Shown here in pieces: positions 41,753 to 52,123 of a DNA stretch of 64,000 bases. The notes under the pieces were generated by a model, which was not told the origin of the DNA, made no database searches, and saw only the letters and a program-made list of their open reading frames with translations. Position numbers and translations under genes: made by a program. Within the stretch, counting starts at the first letter, position 1; every line of letters begins with the position of its first letter. Origin of the DNA: Candidatus Aalborgicola bjergmarkensis (GTDB taxonomy: Bacteria > Pseudomonadota > Gammaproteobacteria > Burkholderiales > Burkholderiaceae_C); the NCBI GenBank assembly GCA_016708725.1, contig JADJFE010000004.1, positions 115,840 to 179,839 on the forward strand, read 5' to 3'.

Positions 41753-44700
41753 ATGCCAAAGTCCGAGGTTCTGCGCCTCGTTCCCCTGGCTCCGCCCGTC
41801 TTGTGCCGCTTGCTCGATGCGGGCAACGGAGCGCTTGAAGCGCCGATTCGCGCGGAGTTGTTTGGTTTGCAGCGCTTTGCCGAACACGGCGCGAGTCTGG
41901 GACATGCGCACCGGGTGACCGAATCCAACAAACCCCGAAAGTCCTTCTTTCCGCGCCTGCAAGACAACATCGTGCGCCTGCGCGCGGCCTTTGAATACAT
42001 CAGTGTTCAGGCCAATGCGGGCTATGACATCAGCCCGGCGGCGGAATGGCTGGTGGAGAACTTTCATCTGCTGGAGGCACAGTTCAAGGAGATCAGCGAA
42101 GGGCTTCCCCTGGGCTACTTTCGCACACTACCCATCCTGGTGCATCCCCCTTTGTCGGGTTTGCCAAGGGTATACGCGATTGCCTGGTCGTTTGTGGCGC
42201 ATACCGATGGCGCCTTTGACGACGATTTGCTCATCCATTTTCTCAAGGCCTACCAAGAGCAATGCGAACTCAATCTGAGCGAGTTGTGGGCGCTGCCCAC
42301 CACTTTGCGGGTGGTGTTGATGGAGAATTTGCGCCGTCTGGCCGAGCGCGTGGCGGCCAACAAGGCAGCGCGCGAGCTGGCAAACCTGTGTTGCGATCAG
42401 CTGGAATCCTACGATCTGGACGCACTGGATGATCTGTACTATGTACTGCAACTGCGCGGTGTCGGGCGCACCTTCCTGGCACAGGTGACACAGCGGCTGC
42501 AGGAAAGCCACAACAGTAGCCATGCCCACTACATGGACTGGGTTCAGTTGGCGTTGCCCGACTTCGCTGCCATGCAGACCCAGCAATGCGCCGACCAGGC
42601 AGCCGACAATCTGAGTGTCAGCAATGCCGTCACGGCTTTGCGCGCCATAGGAGATGCCGACTGGGGCGACATTGTGACCAGCGTCAGCCCCTTGATGGCG
42701 TTGTTGCTGACCTCTGAAGTCTTCGCCGCCGAGCACACACTGACCCGTGACAGCACGCTGCACGCCATTGAGCGGCTGGCCCGGCACAGCCGCCACAGCG
42801 AAACAGCGGTCGCGCAAGCCATGCTCAAGCAAGTGGCCGCCCGCCCTGAGGGCGACTTGCAGCAGGCGGTGCCCAGTTACTGGCTGGAAGGGGCTGGTCG
42901 CGCCGCACTGAACCGTTCACTCGGGCAAAAAAATGGGGTTGCGACCATGGCCCTGGGTTTGTGGCCTACGGCCCATGTCATGCCACTGTATCTCGGCGCG
43001 CTCATGTTATTGACGCTGGGTTTGGTGGCCTGGATGGCCTGGAGCAGCGCGGTATCGACTGCGGCGCAGATCGCCGTCATGGTGCTATTGTTGCCATTTC
43101 CGGTAGCGGAAGCGGTGCTGGCGCTGATCAACCGGCTGGTCAGCGAGTCGTCGCGTCCGCGCCATCTGCATCGCCTTGCGTTGGCAGACGGCATCCCATC
43201 CGAGCACAAGGTGCTGGTCGTGATCCCCTGCATGCTGAATAACGAGGCATCCATTGCCCATCTGGCCCACCGGCTTCGGCTGCATTACCTTGCCAACCTG
43301 GAAAACCACGCGCAATTTGCCTTGCTCAGCGACTGGCCGGATGCCGCCAGCCAGGAAACTCCGGGTGATGCTGCGTTGCTGGCCTGTGCCCAGGCGCAGA
43401 TTGCAGCGCTGAATCGCCTGCATCCCGTGCCAGAGGGTCCAGAGGGTGAACGCGGTCCCAATGGCCCGCCACGCTTCATCCTGTTGCACCGCCAGCGCAG
43501 TTTCAGCGTTTCGGAGCAGGCCTGGATTGGCTGGGAACGCAAGCGTGGCAAGCTCGAACTGCTGGTGGCTGCTTTGGCCACCGGGGCGCGCGGCGCATTT
43601 CTGGATATGGGGCCGGTGTCGCAATTGGAACTGCGGGCACGCTACATTGTCACGCTCGACACCGACACGCAGTTGCCGCCGGGACGCCTGCGCGATCTGG
43701 TGGGGGTGGCTGCCCATCCCTACAACCAGCCTTGCCTGGATGCGCGCGGCCAGCGCGTGGTGAGTGGTTACGGCATATTGCAGCCGCGTGTGGTCTGCCC
43801 ATTGCCTGCCGCCCACGCACTGACCCGCTACCACTGGTTGTTCGCCGGGCAGTTCGGCATGGACCCCTACGGTGCCGCGAGTTCCGAAATCTACCAGGAC
43901 CTGTTTGGGGCCGGAACCTTTACTGGCAAAGGCTTGCTCAACGTCTCTGCGGTTTATGCCTCCCTATCGGGGCGCATTCCAGATGACAAAGTCTTGAGCC
44001 ACGACCTGCTTGAAGGTGCATTGGCCCGGTGTGGCGCAGTCACCGACATCACACTGATGGAGGACGCACCGTTTCACGCCGATGTCGCGGCCTCGCGTAT
44101 CCACCGCTGGACCCGTGGTGACTGGCAGTTACTGCCGTTTTTGCTACACGCCAGGAAATATGGCATCAATGCGCTCAATGTCTGGAAGATGCTGGACAAT
44201 CTGCGCCGCTCTCTGGTATCTCCCGCATCCCTGTTGCTGCTGCTGGCCGCCCTGTATTGGCAGACAATTCCGGTGCTGTGGGCTCTTGCGGTGGTGCTGG
44301 CCGCTTACACCAGCGGTGCATTGATCGGCGCTCTTGCGGGTTTTGTTCCCAGCCGCAGCAACCTGGCACGCGGGCACTTTTTCAAAGAAGCGCTGGCGGA
44401 CCTGGCGCGTGCCCTCTGGGGCGGTTTGTGGCACTTGGCGCTGCTGCTGCAAAACTCGCTCTTGTCACTCGATGCCATTGGTCGAGCGCTGTATCGCATG
44501 CTGGTAAGCCAGCGGCATTTGCTGCAATGGACCACCGCAGACTCGGCGCAAGCATCCGCCCGGTTCAATCTGCAAGCACTGGTGCTGCAGCACTGGAGCG
44601 CGCCGTTGGCCGCGCTACTGCTGGGAATCGTCTTGGTAGCCTGGGGCCAAACCCCGGTGCTCTCGCTCCTGCTGTGCATGGTGTGGGGTGTGGCCCCGGT

Positions 44701-47700
44701 CTGGATATGGTTTTTCAGTCGCGTTATTGCGGTACCGCACGACGATGCGCTGACCCTGGCGGAACAACAACACTTGCGCGCGCTGGCACGGGATACCTGG
44801 CGCTATTTCGAGCGCACCGTCACAGCTGCTGACAATCACTTGCCACCGGACAACCTGCAGGTCACTCCGCACGACATGCTGGCGCACCGCACCTCACCCA
44901 CCAATATCGGGCTTTACCTGCTCAGTGTGGCCTGCGCCCGTGAGTTTGGCTGGATCGCAACCGAAGATTTGCTGCTGCGCCTGGAGTCGAGCTGCGCGAC
45001 TTTGCAGCGTTTGCAACGCGAGCAAGGGCATTTTCTGAACTGGTACGACACGCAGACCTGCGCACCCCTGTTGCCCTTGTATGTATCGACGGTGGACAGC
45101 GGCAACTTGTGTGCCCACTTGCTGTGCGTGGCGCAGGCTTGTCGTGTGCTGGCCATGGCTCCGGACGATGCCGACGCGCTGGGCCGCGCCATGACGGATT
45201 CGCAGCAAAGACTGCAACCGCTGCTGGCGCAGCGCTCCAAACTGGATGCCGTGGCACGCGAGGAACTGCGCTGGCTGATTGGGGACCACCGGGCCTTGCT
45301 GACATCCTTGCGGCGCAGCCATGCGCTGTTGACAGCGGACGCCAAAACCCTGGCAACACAGCGACTGCTGGCGCTGGCTGTACACATGGAAGCGCTGGCT
45401 TGGGAGCCGGATTTTAAATTTTTGTACCATCGCAAGCGCCGTTTGCTGCACATTGGCTACCGTCCGGCGGGGCAGCAACTCGATGCCGGGTTTTATGACT
45501 TGCTCGCATCCGAAGCGCGCCTGACCAGCCTGATTGCCATCGCCAAGGGGGACGTGCCGGTGGCGCACTGGTCGGCGCTAGGGCGAATGTTTTGCGTGCT
45601 GCAGGGCCAGGCTGGGTTGCGTTCCTGGTCGGGCTCCATGTTTGAGTACCTGATGCCGGGGCTGGTCGTTGCCGAGCCCGCTGGCAGTGTACTGGCCGAC
45701 GCCTGCACCATGGCGCTGCGCGAACAAGTGGCGTTTGCCAACGCATTGCACGTTCCGTGGGGCATTTCCGAGTCGGTGTACGCTGCGCGCGACTCCTCGC
45801 TGGCGTACCAGTACGCACCCCAGGGCGTGCCACGCCTGGCACTGCGCCGAACACCGGCAGACGAACTGGTCATTGCTCCCTATGCCTGCGTTCTGGCGGC
45901 GCAGATTGCACCGGCTGCGGCCTGGCGCAATCTGCGTCGGCTTGCGACATTGGGAGCGCGCAAACGTTACGGTTTCATTGACGCGCTGGACTATTCGCCG
46001 GAACGCCAGACGGCAGCCGCAGCTTTCATTGCGGCGGACACCTTCATGGCCCATCACCAGGGCATGAGTATTGCCGCCTTGGCCAATGTGCTGCAGAGTG
46101 GCGTGGTACAGCGCTGGGGCATGGCCAACCCGCATCTGCAGGCCATTGGCTCACTGCTGCATGAACGCACACCGCGCGAGATTTCCAGTCTGTACATCCT
46201 GCCCAGCAGCTTACCGGCGCAAAGGCTGCGCAAACGCCAGCCTGGCCTGCTGCGCGTGGTTACGCCAGGTGTTGCTGCGATTGAGCCAACCCACATGCTC
46301 TCCAATGGACGCTACAGCGTTGCGCTTCGTGCCAATGGTGCCGGCTGGAGCCGCTGGGGAAACGTCGGAATATCACGCTGGCGTGACGACTTGTTGCGCG
46401 ATGCCTACGGCAATTTTTTGTATCTGGACTGGCTAAGCGCCGACAAGAACGGCGATGCCAGACCGCTGGTGTCTCTCACCCAGCACCCGGCGGTGGACCC
46501 GGATGCCAGCTATGAGAGCAGTTTTCATGCGGATCGGGTGTGTTTCAACACCGAATGGGAGCGGCTGGCAAGCAAAATTACGGTCTGGGTGAGCCCCGAG
46601 GACGACATCGAGTTCCGCCAGATAGAGTTGCACAACCGCACACAAGTGCCCATGGAGCTGGAAGTGGTGTCGGCGTTTGAAGCCACGCTGGCCGAATTTC
46701 CAGCCGATGCCGCACACCCTGCGTTCTCCGGCATGTTTGTGGATGCCCAATGGCAGTCCCAGCACCGCGCACTGGTGTTTGTGCGCAAGCCGCGCCTTGC
46801 CACCGACACTGCCGTGCATGCGGCCCATTTTCTGGCGCAATCCGATCCAGGCGTGCTGGGAATGCGCGTTTGCACCGCACGCGCGCAATGGCTGGGACGC
46901 AACCGCGATGCCAGCAACCCGCTGGCACGCCTTGATGACGCCGGTCACGATAGCAACGCCCAGGCCATGCCCACGGGTCTGGATCCGGCCTGCGTGCTGG
47001 CGGTGCGTATCCGCATCGCCCCGCTGGGACGCCTGACCCTGACCTTTGCCAGTGCAGCGGCAACCAGCGAAGAAACCTTGCACGCGGTGCTGGACAAGTA
47101 CCTGCAGTACAGCCACATCCAGCGCGCGTCGCTGATGTCGGCCACCCTGGCCGGAATACGGCTGCGGGCGCTCGATATCAGTGCCGAACAATTTGCCGCC
47201 CTGCAATCCATGAACACGGCCCTGCTGTGGAGCGTGGTACGTCCGCAGCGGCAAGAGCTTTCTGGGCGCGGGAGCGTTTTGCCTCTGCCGGTTTGTGACC
47301 GCAGATTGCTGTGGCGCTTCGGGATCTCGGGTGAGCGGCCGATTCTGCTGGTCTCGGTGGGAATCGTGCAGGGCACCGGACTGCTGCGCTCGCTGGCCAA
47401 GGCGCTGCGCCTGTGGGCCTGGTCCGGCCTGGCATGCGACATGATTGTGCTTAATTTTGAGCCCGACTCCTACATCATGAACCTGCAACGGGAAATTGCC
47501 ACTATTCGTGAACGCCTGGCTGGCGATGCGGTGACATCTGCTACACCAACGGCGCTGCATCTGCTGCGCGCGCAAGAACTCAGCAAAGAGGAGGTGAGCA
47601 CCCTGCACACGTTGGCACGGATGCACATTCATGCCGATGGTCGTCCGCTGACGCACCATTTGCAGGAGTGGATTGCCTCCCACGAAGCGGCTTTACTGGA

Positions 47701-48220
47701 ACGCGATAACAACGACCCGGTACGGGTTGCCAGTGCCAGCAGCCGGCGTGCGATCACGGCCACGACCGGAGCGTTTGATCCGCGTACCGGCGGGTTTGCA
47801 TTCAGGGTCAGTGAAGCGGTACGTCCCATGCGCCCGTGGAGCAACGTCCTGGCCAATCCGGATTTTGGCTGCGTGCTGACCGAAAGTGGTGGCGGCTATA
47901 GCTGGGCAGGCAACAGCCGCTTGCACCAGATCACGCCCTGGTCCAATGATCCGGTGAGCGACCCCTGTGGCGAATGGTGGCTGCTGCAAGACAGCCGCAG
48001 TGGCGTGCTGTGGAGTCTGACACCAAACGCCTGGGGTGACGCCCGTTCCGGGTACCAGGTAACACGCTCAGGGCAGCACCCGCATCAGCCACATCCATGG
48101 CGGCCTGAGCGTGGAAGTCACCTTCTGTGTGGGACAAGAGAGCGCCATCAAGTCAGTGCGCATTGCCTTGCACAACACCAGCGAGCGCACGAAGCGTCTG
48201 CGCCTGCTGGGCCTGGTTGA
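41753..48220 (+). CDS. ndvB: Cyclic beta-1,2-glucan synthase (NdvB-like), 5' part up to a frameshift
   Basis: 2155 residues, of which the last about 45 are out of frame. Order: helical N-terminus; membrane helices near 405-450; GT84 glycosyltransferase (about 480-830) with YIVTLDTDTQLPPG and RIHRWTRGDWQ; more membrane helices (about 840-1000); glycoamylase-like domain (about 1030-1430: MFEYLMPGLVV, FMAHHQGMSIAAL); beta-sandwich and start of the GH94 phosphorylase module. Such proteins build and cyclise glucans exported to the periplasm. Near 48080 one extra base (TCAGGGCAGCACC) breaks the frame; the degenerate copy at 55990 lacks this C. The true product would be about 2820 residues. Confidence 0.9.
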   Translation: MPKSEVLRLVPLAPPVLCRLLDAGNGALEAPIRAELFGLQRFAEHGASLGHAHRVTESNKPRKSFFPRLQDNIVRLRAAFEYISVQANAGYDISPAAEWLVENFHLLEAQFKEISEGLPLGYFRTLPILVHPPLSGLPRVYAIAWSFVAHTDGAFDDDLLIHFLKAYQEQCELNLSELWALPTTLRVVLMENLRRLAERVAANKAARELANLCCDQLESYDLDALDDLYYVLQLRGVGRTFLAQVTQRLQESHNSSHAHYMDWVQLALPDFAAMQTQQCADQAADNLSVSNAVTALRAIGDADWGDIVTSVSPLMALLLTSEVFAAEHTLTRDSTLHAIERLARHSRHSETAVAQAMLKQVAARPEGDLQQAVPSYWLEGAGRAALNRSLGQKNGVATMALGLWPTAHVMPLYLGALMLLTLGLVAWMAWSSAVSTAAQIAVMVLLLPFPVAEAVLALINRLVSESSRPRHLHRLALADGIPSEHKVLVVIPCMLNNEASIAHLAHRLRLHYLANLENHAQFALLSDWPDAASQETPGDAALLACAQAQIAALNRLHPVPEGPEGERGPNGPPRFILLHRQRSFSVSEQAWIGWERKRGKLELLVAALATGARGAFLDMGPVSQLELRARYIVTLDTDTQLPPGRLRDLVGVAAHPYNQPCLDARGQRVVSGYGILQPRVVCPLPAAHALTRYHWLFAGQFGMDPYGAASSEIYQDLFGAGTFTGKGLLNVSAVYASLSGRIPDDKVLSHDLLEGALARCGAVTDITLMEDAPFHADVAASRIHRWTRGDWQLLPFLLHARKYGINALNVWKMLDNLRRSLVSPASLLLLLAALYWQTIPVLWALAVVLAAYTSGALIGALAGFVPSRSNLARGHFFKEALADLARALWGGLWHLALLLQNSLLSLDAIGRALYRMLVSQRHLLQWTTADSAQASARFNLQALVLQHWSAPLAALLLGIVLVAWGQTPVLSLLLCMVWGVAPVWIWFFSRVIAVPHDDALTLAEQQHLRALARDTWRYFERTVTAADNHLPPDNLQVTPHDMLAHRTSPTNIGLYLLSVACAREFGWIATEDLLLRLESSCATLQRLQREQGHFLNWYDTQTCAPLLPLYVSTVDSGNLCAHLLCVAQACRVLAMAPDDADALGRAMTDSQQRLQPLLAQRSKLDAVAREELRWLIGDHRALLTSLRRSHALLTADAKTLATQRLLALAVHMEALAWEPDFKFLYHRKRRLLHIGYRPAGQQLDAGFYDLLASEARLTSLIAIAKGDVPVAHWSALGRMFCVLQGQAGLRSWSGSMFEYLMPGLVVAEPAGSVLADACTMALREQVAFANALHVPWGISESVYAARDSSLAYQYAPQGVPRLALRRTPADELVIAPYACVLAAQIAPAAAWRNLRRLATLGARKRYGFIDALDYSPERQTAAAAFIAADTFMAHHQGMSIAALANVLQSGVVQRWGMANPHLQAIGSLLHERTPREISSLYILPSSLPAQRLRKRQPGLLRVVTPGVAAIEPTHMLSNGRYSVALRANGAGWSRWGNVGISRWRDDLLRDAYGNFLYLDWLSADKNGDARPLVSLTQHPAVDPDASYESSFHADRVCFNTEWERLASKITVWVSPEDDIEFRQIELHNRTQVPMELEVVSAFEATLAEFPADAAHPAFSGMFVDAQWQSQHRALVFVRKPRLATDTAVHAAHFLAQSDPGVLGMRVCTARAQWLGRNRDASNPLARLDDAGHDSNAQAMPTGLDPACVLAVRIRIAPLGRLTLTFASAAATSEETLHAVLDKYLQYSHIQRASLMSATLAGIRLRALDISAEQFAALQSMNTALLWSVVRPQRQELSGRGSVLPLPVCDRRLLWRFGISGERPILLVSVGIVQGTGLLRSLAKALRLWAWSGLACDMIVLNFEPDSYIMNLQREIATIRERLAGDAVTSATPTALHLLRAQELSKEEVSTLHTLARMHIHADGRPLTHHLQEWIASHEAALLERDNNDPVRVASASSRRAITATTGAFDPRTGGFAFRVSEAVRPMRPWSNVLANPDFGCVLTESGGGYSWAGNSRLHQITPWSNDPVSDPCGEWWLLQDSRSGVLWSLTPNAWGDARSGYQVTRSGQHPHQPHPWRPERGSHLLCGTRERHQVSAHCLAQHQRAHEASAPAGPG

Positions 48221-50216
48221 GTGGATCATGGGGGCGCAGCGGTCCGAGCGCAACACCTGCTTGACGAGCATGCAGCACATTTCCGGCATGCAAGGCCGCA
48301 GCACGAACTTGCTATGTACCCAGCTTGCGCAAGACGGTGGCTTTGGCGGTAGCACGGCGTTCCTGAGCCTGGGGCAGGCGTTGTCTGACGTGGATGGAAA
48401 CGTGGACTGGACTTGTGACCGCAGGGAGTTCTTCAACACCCTGGGGAAACTGGTGGTGCCCCGCAATTTGGGCGAACGCATCGGAGAAGGGCTGGACCCC
48501 TGCGCCGCCATCGCCATCGCCTTTCAGATGGATGTTGGCGCACACGCCGAATTCGTCTTCAGTCTTGGACATGCTCCCACATTAATAGCTGCCTCCGCTA
48601 TGTTGACGGGTGCTTCAGGTCAAAATGCCTTAAATCGTGAAACCGAAGTCGCATCCTATTGGAACACCTTGCTGGGCAACTGCACGGTACAGACCCCGGA
48701 CCCACTGCTGAATGTGCTGGTGAACCGCTGGTTCCTGTACCAGGCCGTTTCCTGCCGGATGTGGGCCAAGGCCGGGTTTTACCAGGCTGGTGGTGCCACC
48801 GGCTTTCGCGACCAATTGCAAGATGCCATGGCGCTGGTCTGGAGCGCACCAGCCATGCTGCGTGCGCAGATCGTGACCTGTGCCGCGCGCCAGTTTCCCG
48901 AAGGCGACGTGCAGCACTGGTGGCATGCGCCCACCGGAGCCGGTGTGCGCACCCACTTCAGCGACGACTTGCTGTGGCTGCCGCACGCGCTGACGCACTA
49001 CCTGCGCGCCACCGGCGACTCCGCCGTACTGGAGATGCTCCTGCCGTTTCTCGAAGGCCCGGCTATAGCGCAGGAGGCCGAAGACGCCTACTTCACACCC
49101 GGCGTCAGCACCGAGCACGCAAGCCTGTGGGAACATGCTGCGCGCACCATCGACACCAGCTTGCGCGTCGGTGCGCACGGTTTACCGCTGATGGGTACCG
49201 GCGACTGGAACGACGGCATGAACGCCGTCGGGCGCGAAGGCCGTGGCGAATCCGTCTGGCTGGGCTGGTTTTTGTGTCACATCGTGGCAAACATGGCCCC
49301 GCTGGCGCGTCAGCGTGGAGAAGTGGAACGTGCGCTGCGTTGGGAGGCTGCGGCTGCGCTTTGCAAAACAGCTCTGCTGAGCAGTGGCTGGGATGGCCTG
49401 TGGTTTTGCCGTGCCTATTTTGACGATGGCGAGAAGCTTGGTTCCAGCGCCAATGCCGAGTGTCGCATTGACCTGATTGCCCAGGCCTGGTCGGTGCTGT
49501 CGGGCGTTGCCTCGGCTCCGATGCAGGCCATGGCGATGGACGCTGCCGACGCGCAACTCGTCGATACCCAGACGGGTCTGGTCAAACTGCTGACCCCGCC
49601 GCTGCAACACAGCCAGCCCAGTCCCGGTTACATCCAGGCCTATCCCCCCGGCGTGCGTGAGAACGGCGGGCAATATGCCCATGCGGGCGTATGGGCGCTG
49701 ATGGCCCAGGCACGTCTGCACAACAGCGGCGCACCCATGAGCGCCAGTGGCGAGCTGCGCTGTGATCTGGCCTACCGCTATTTCACCTACCTGAGCCCGG
49801 CACACCGCAGCGTCAATGCCGAGTATGGTGCAACCTACGCGCTGGAGCCCTATGTCATGGCGGCCGATGTCTATGGCGCAGCGCCTTATCAGGGCCAGGG
49901 CGGCTGGAGCTGGTACACCGGTGCAGCCGGCTTGATGCAGCGCGCCGTCATTGAGTCCATTTTTGGTTTGCAGCAACAAGCCACGACGCTGTGCCTGACG
50001 CCTTGCCTGCCATCGCACTGGAATGAAGCCCAATTGACGCTGCGCCGCGATGGCAACAGCCTGCACTTCATCCTCTTGCGCACCCGAGCGGAAAATGCGC
50101 AAGAGGCAGCCCGGCTACGCACGGCGCGCGTGCTCAATGCAGGGGAATCGCTGGACTGGCGCGGACTGCCCGACGGAATACGCTTTTTGGTACCGTTGGC
50201 GTTGGCGTTGGCGTGA
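48111..50216 (+). CDS. ndvB: Cyclic beta-1,2-glucan synthase (NdvB-like), 3' part with GH94 module
   Basis: The frame that continues the synthase after the frameshift near 48080; the ATG at 48111 is probably not a natural start. It carries the GH94 phosphorylase domain, including WAKAGFYQAGGATGFRDQLQ, QIVTCAARQFPEGDVQHWWH, the general-acid motif GTGDWNDGMNAVG, and the end LRLTGESLDWRG-like sequence before the stop. In known NdvB/Cgs proteins this domain sets ring size by phosphorolysis. A REP-like element lies in frame at 48585-48629. Two degenerate copies of this part occur downstream. Confidence 0.88.
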   Translation: MEVTFCVGQESAIKSVRIALHNTSERTKRLRLLGLVEWIMGAQRSERNTCLTSMQHISGMQGRSTNLLCTQLAQDGGFGGSTAFLSLGQALSDVDGNVDWTCDRREFFNTLGKLVVPRNLGERIGEGLDPCAAIAIAFQMDVGAHAEFVFSLGHAPTLIAASAMLTGASGQNALNRETEVASYWNTLLGNCTVQTPDPLLNVLVNRWFLYQAVSCRMWAKAGFYQAGGATGFRDQLQDAMALVWSAPAMLRAQIVTCAARQFPEGDVQHWWHAPTGAGVRTHFSDDLLWLPHALTHYLRATGDSAVLEMLLPFLEGPAIAQEAEDAYFTPGVSTEHASLWEHAARTIDTSLRVGAHGLPLMGTGDWNDGMNAVGREGRGESVWLGWFLCHIVANMAPLARQRGEVERALRWEAAAALCKTALLSSGWDGLWFCRAYFDDGEKLGSSANAECRIDLIAQAWSVLSGVASAPMQAMAMDAADAQLVDTQTGLVKLLTPPLQHSQPSPGYIQAYPPGVRENGGQYAHAGVWALMAQARLHNSGAPMSASGELRCDLAYRYFTYLSPAHRSVNAEYGATYALEPYVMAADVYGAAPYQGQGGWSWYTGAAGLMQRAVIESIFGLQQQATTLCLTPCLPSHWNEAQLTLRRDGNSLHFILLRTRAENAQEAARLRTARVLNAGESLDWRGLPDGIRFLVPLALALA
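48585..48629 (+). repeat. REP-like element inside the glucan synthase coding sequence
   Basis: ATAGCTGCCTCCGCTATG...GACGGGTGCTTCAGG...AAAATGCC follows the pattern of the intergenic copies (compare 23686 and 50258). It encodes IAASAMLTGASGQNA in frame within the GH94 domain. The same insert is present in both degenerate copies (56496 and 62991), so it predates the duplications. Confidence 0.55.
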
Positions 50217-50257
50217 CGGCTCAAATGCATTACAGCGAGAAAAGTGCTCCTTATACA

Positions 50258-50302
50258 ATAGCTGCTCCCGCATATCCCATGGGGCTTACAGCCCGATTTG
50301 CC
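50258..50302 (+). repeat. REP-like palindromic element downstream of the glucan synthase
   Basis: ATAGCTGCTCCCGCATATCC, then GGGGCTTACAGCCCGATTTG. The corresponding element at 58188-58239 follows the degenerate copy B. Confidence 0.6.
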
Positions 50303-50459
50303 ATGCAAAAACACCCGACAACGGCCCGTTTTGATGCCTCATGGCGGTATCAGCATCGCCTTGACCCGTTTTGAAGGGCAAAATTCAAGGCAAATCTGGC
50401 TGTATGCCTTATGTGACAAGCGGGAGTAGCTAGCCACGTTCTTGTAGAGACAGCACCGC

Positions 50460-50950
50460 AGACGAATGCGCTCGTTAAACGTTCTGGTGCCCGTGCCGCA
50501 TCGTCCCATCTACGCGGCGTCCAGACATATGTGGTGGTCAAATGCGCCTGATCGCCTTCATCTCCAACACGGCAGAGGCACGCAAAATCCTGGAACACAT
50601 CGGCGTGGACTCTCAACCTCCACGCATCACCCCGCCGCGCGGGCCACCACTGTGGGATAACTGTGATGCGCCGACTGATGATGTGCTGGATGCACTGCCT
50701 GATTGGGATCAAACAGCGCAGCCAGAACCGGACGATTGTGCCAATCAGCGCATCCATTGGTGAGAGCAAAACCAGCGAGTCAGACCCGCTGTCGGGTAGG
50801 GCCGTTCCGGTGATACACCAAGACAACCCAAAATGGCACACGAGCGAAAAAACAGGCCGTTTCGACTGCCAAACCGAGGATCGCAATGTGCCAAAATGGG
50901 AATTTTGAGGACGGGTCAGGATGCGATACTTGGGGTCGTGCGGTTGGATT
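50460..50950 (+). mobile_element. IS91-like transposase remnant (3' end), copy A
   Basis: Reading from about 50542 gives MRLIAFISNTAEARKILEHI followed by RITPPRGPPLWDNCDA and PDWDQTAQPEPDDCANQRIH, which is the C-terminal tail of IS91-family (Y2, rolling-circle) transposases. A junction at about 50526 (GGCGTCCAGACATATGTGG) shows an internal deletion compared with the copy at 58400, which keeps about 330 bp more of the gene. Flanking sequence to about 50950 is also shared with copy B. Only a fragment; no catalytic domain remains. Confidence 0.7.
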
Positions 50951-51231
50951 TTCTATCCTCAGCTGGCGAATTGAGAGCGAATGCTGTAAATTGGTGTTGA
51001 TCTTAAATACAGCGAGTTTTCTGGTGGAGGAAAATCAATGCTGTTCGTTGTGGCAACAGGCACTGCTGTAATTGTAAAAATTAGACCTGAATAAGGAATA
51101 GAAGCGGCCAGGATCGATTTAAACGTTGAACCCCGCGCAAGGTTGTACGCCCAAACCGGAGGAATTTTTGGTATCGCTTAATCAATTTCGGAATCTATAA
51201 CATCTTCCGCCTAATCGGCAGAAAGTCTCGT

Positions 51232-51653
51232 ATGCGTAAAATTGGAATCGCTCTAGTAGTTCTTGGAATCGTGTGGGGGCTGTTCGCTTTTAATATCCGG
51301 ACTACAGTATTGGCCGGAGGTGATTTCTATGGTAGTGGGGCATCTGGCTTTCGAGTACCACGCTCTGAAGTCAATAACATTGATTACAAGACAAACGTCG
51401 TGACCATTTAATGCTGGCAGGACTTCTCATCGTGGCTGGAATCATGTTGTTTGGAGTCGGGACGCTATCCAAATCATCGATTAACGACAATGAAAGCAGA
51501 AAGTGCCCATTTTGTGCTGAGTCTATAAAAATAGATGCAATAAAGTGCCGACACTGCAATAGTGATGTGGCGACCTACAGCAAGCAGCATGGGATCAGCC
51601 TAAAGGATCATCTCAATACAACGCGAGGCCGAAGATTGGGACAGGTCTGCTGA
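51232..51653 (+). pseudogene. Small membrane protein with zinc ribbon, split by a frameshift
   Basis: The first frame (51232-51411) encodes MRKIGIALVVLGIVWGLFAF and SEVNNIDYKTNVVTI; the second (51411-51653) encodes MLAGLLIVAGIMLFGVGTLS and the zinc ribbon CPFCAESIKIDAIKCRHCNS. Restoring one base near 51383 makes them continuous (NNIDLQDKRRDHLMLAGLL), giving a protein of about 140 residues with two membrane helices and a CxxC-CxxC ribbon. This resembles known small zinc-ribbon membrane proteins. AT-richer than the glucan synthase region. Confidence 0.6.
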
Positions 51654-51691
51654 CTAGGAATCGTATCGCCGGTGGAGTTTTTACTGTTTTC

Positions 51692-52123
51692 ATGGTTTGG
51701 TTACTCCTGTTTCAAACTACTGTGATAATTGATCATGTGGTCTGCCAATTGAGAGGAAGTGGAACTAGGACTGAAGAGCTTGGAGAGTATGAAATTTGGA
51801 GAGAAAATATGAAGAAATGTATGGCCGTCAAAGGTCATAAAATCAAACAAGAAGCTATTATGGCTAACGAAAAAGAAATACAAAATATCGCTGATGAATT
51901 AATAACGAATACTTACAATAGTCCTATTATAGATTACACCAATAAAAGCGCATTCAGATTAGTAAGTCAATTATGTATATGGATGTACACAATTGGCATT
52001 AAACCATTTCTCTCTGAGGTTCCACTCCAAAACCGAAGCGGAACTTTGTCCAAATGGGTATGCCCCAGATTAACGAGTCAGGCCAATTTTTCATTTGTAA
52101 TTAATGTGGGCACGCCGAAATGA
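51692..52123 (+). CDS. Hypothetical protein, probably truncated
   Basis: 143 codons open. The first about 110 (MVWLLLFQTTVIIDHVV, then ENMKKCMAVKGHKIKQEAIM) look like a genuine AT-rich gene with one N-terminal hydrophobic segment. The last 30 (FLSEVPLQNRSGTLSKW onwards) run into sequence that resembles an insertion-sequence end and are probably not native. No family recognised. Confidence 0.35.
   Translation: MVWLLLFQTTVIIDHVVCQLRGSGTRTEELGEYEIWRENMKKCMAVKGHKIKQEAIMANEKEIQNIADELITNTYNSPIIDYTNKSAFRLVSQLCIWMYTIGIKPFLSEVPLQNRSGTLSKWVCPRLTSQANFSFVINVGTPK

Noticed and set aside
46433..47683. 416-codon minus-strand ORF within the glucan synthase gene
   Set aside because: Antisense shadow in GC-rich coding DNA; similar shadows appear over the degenerate copies for the same reason.
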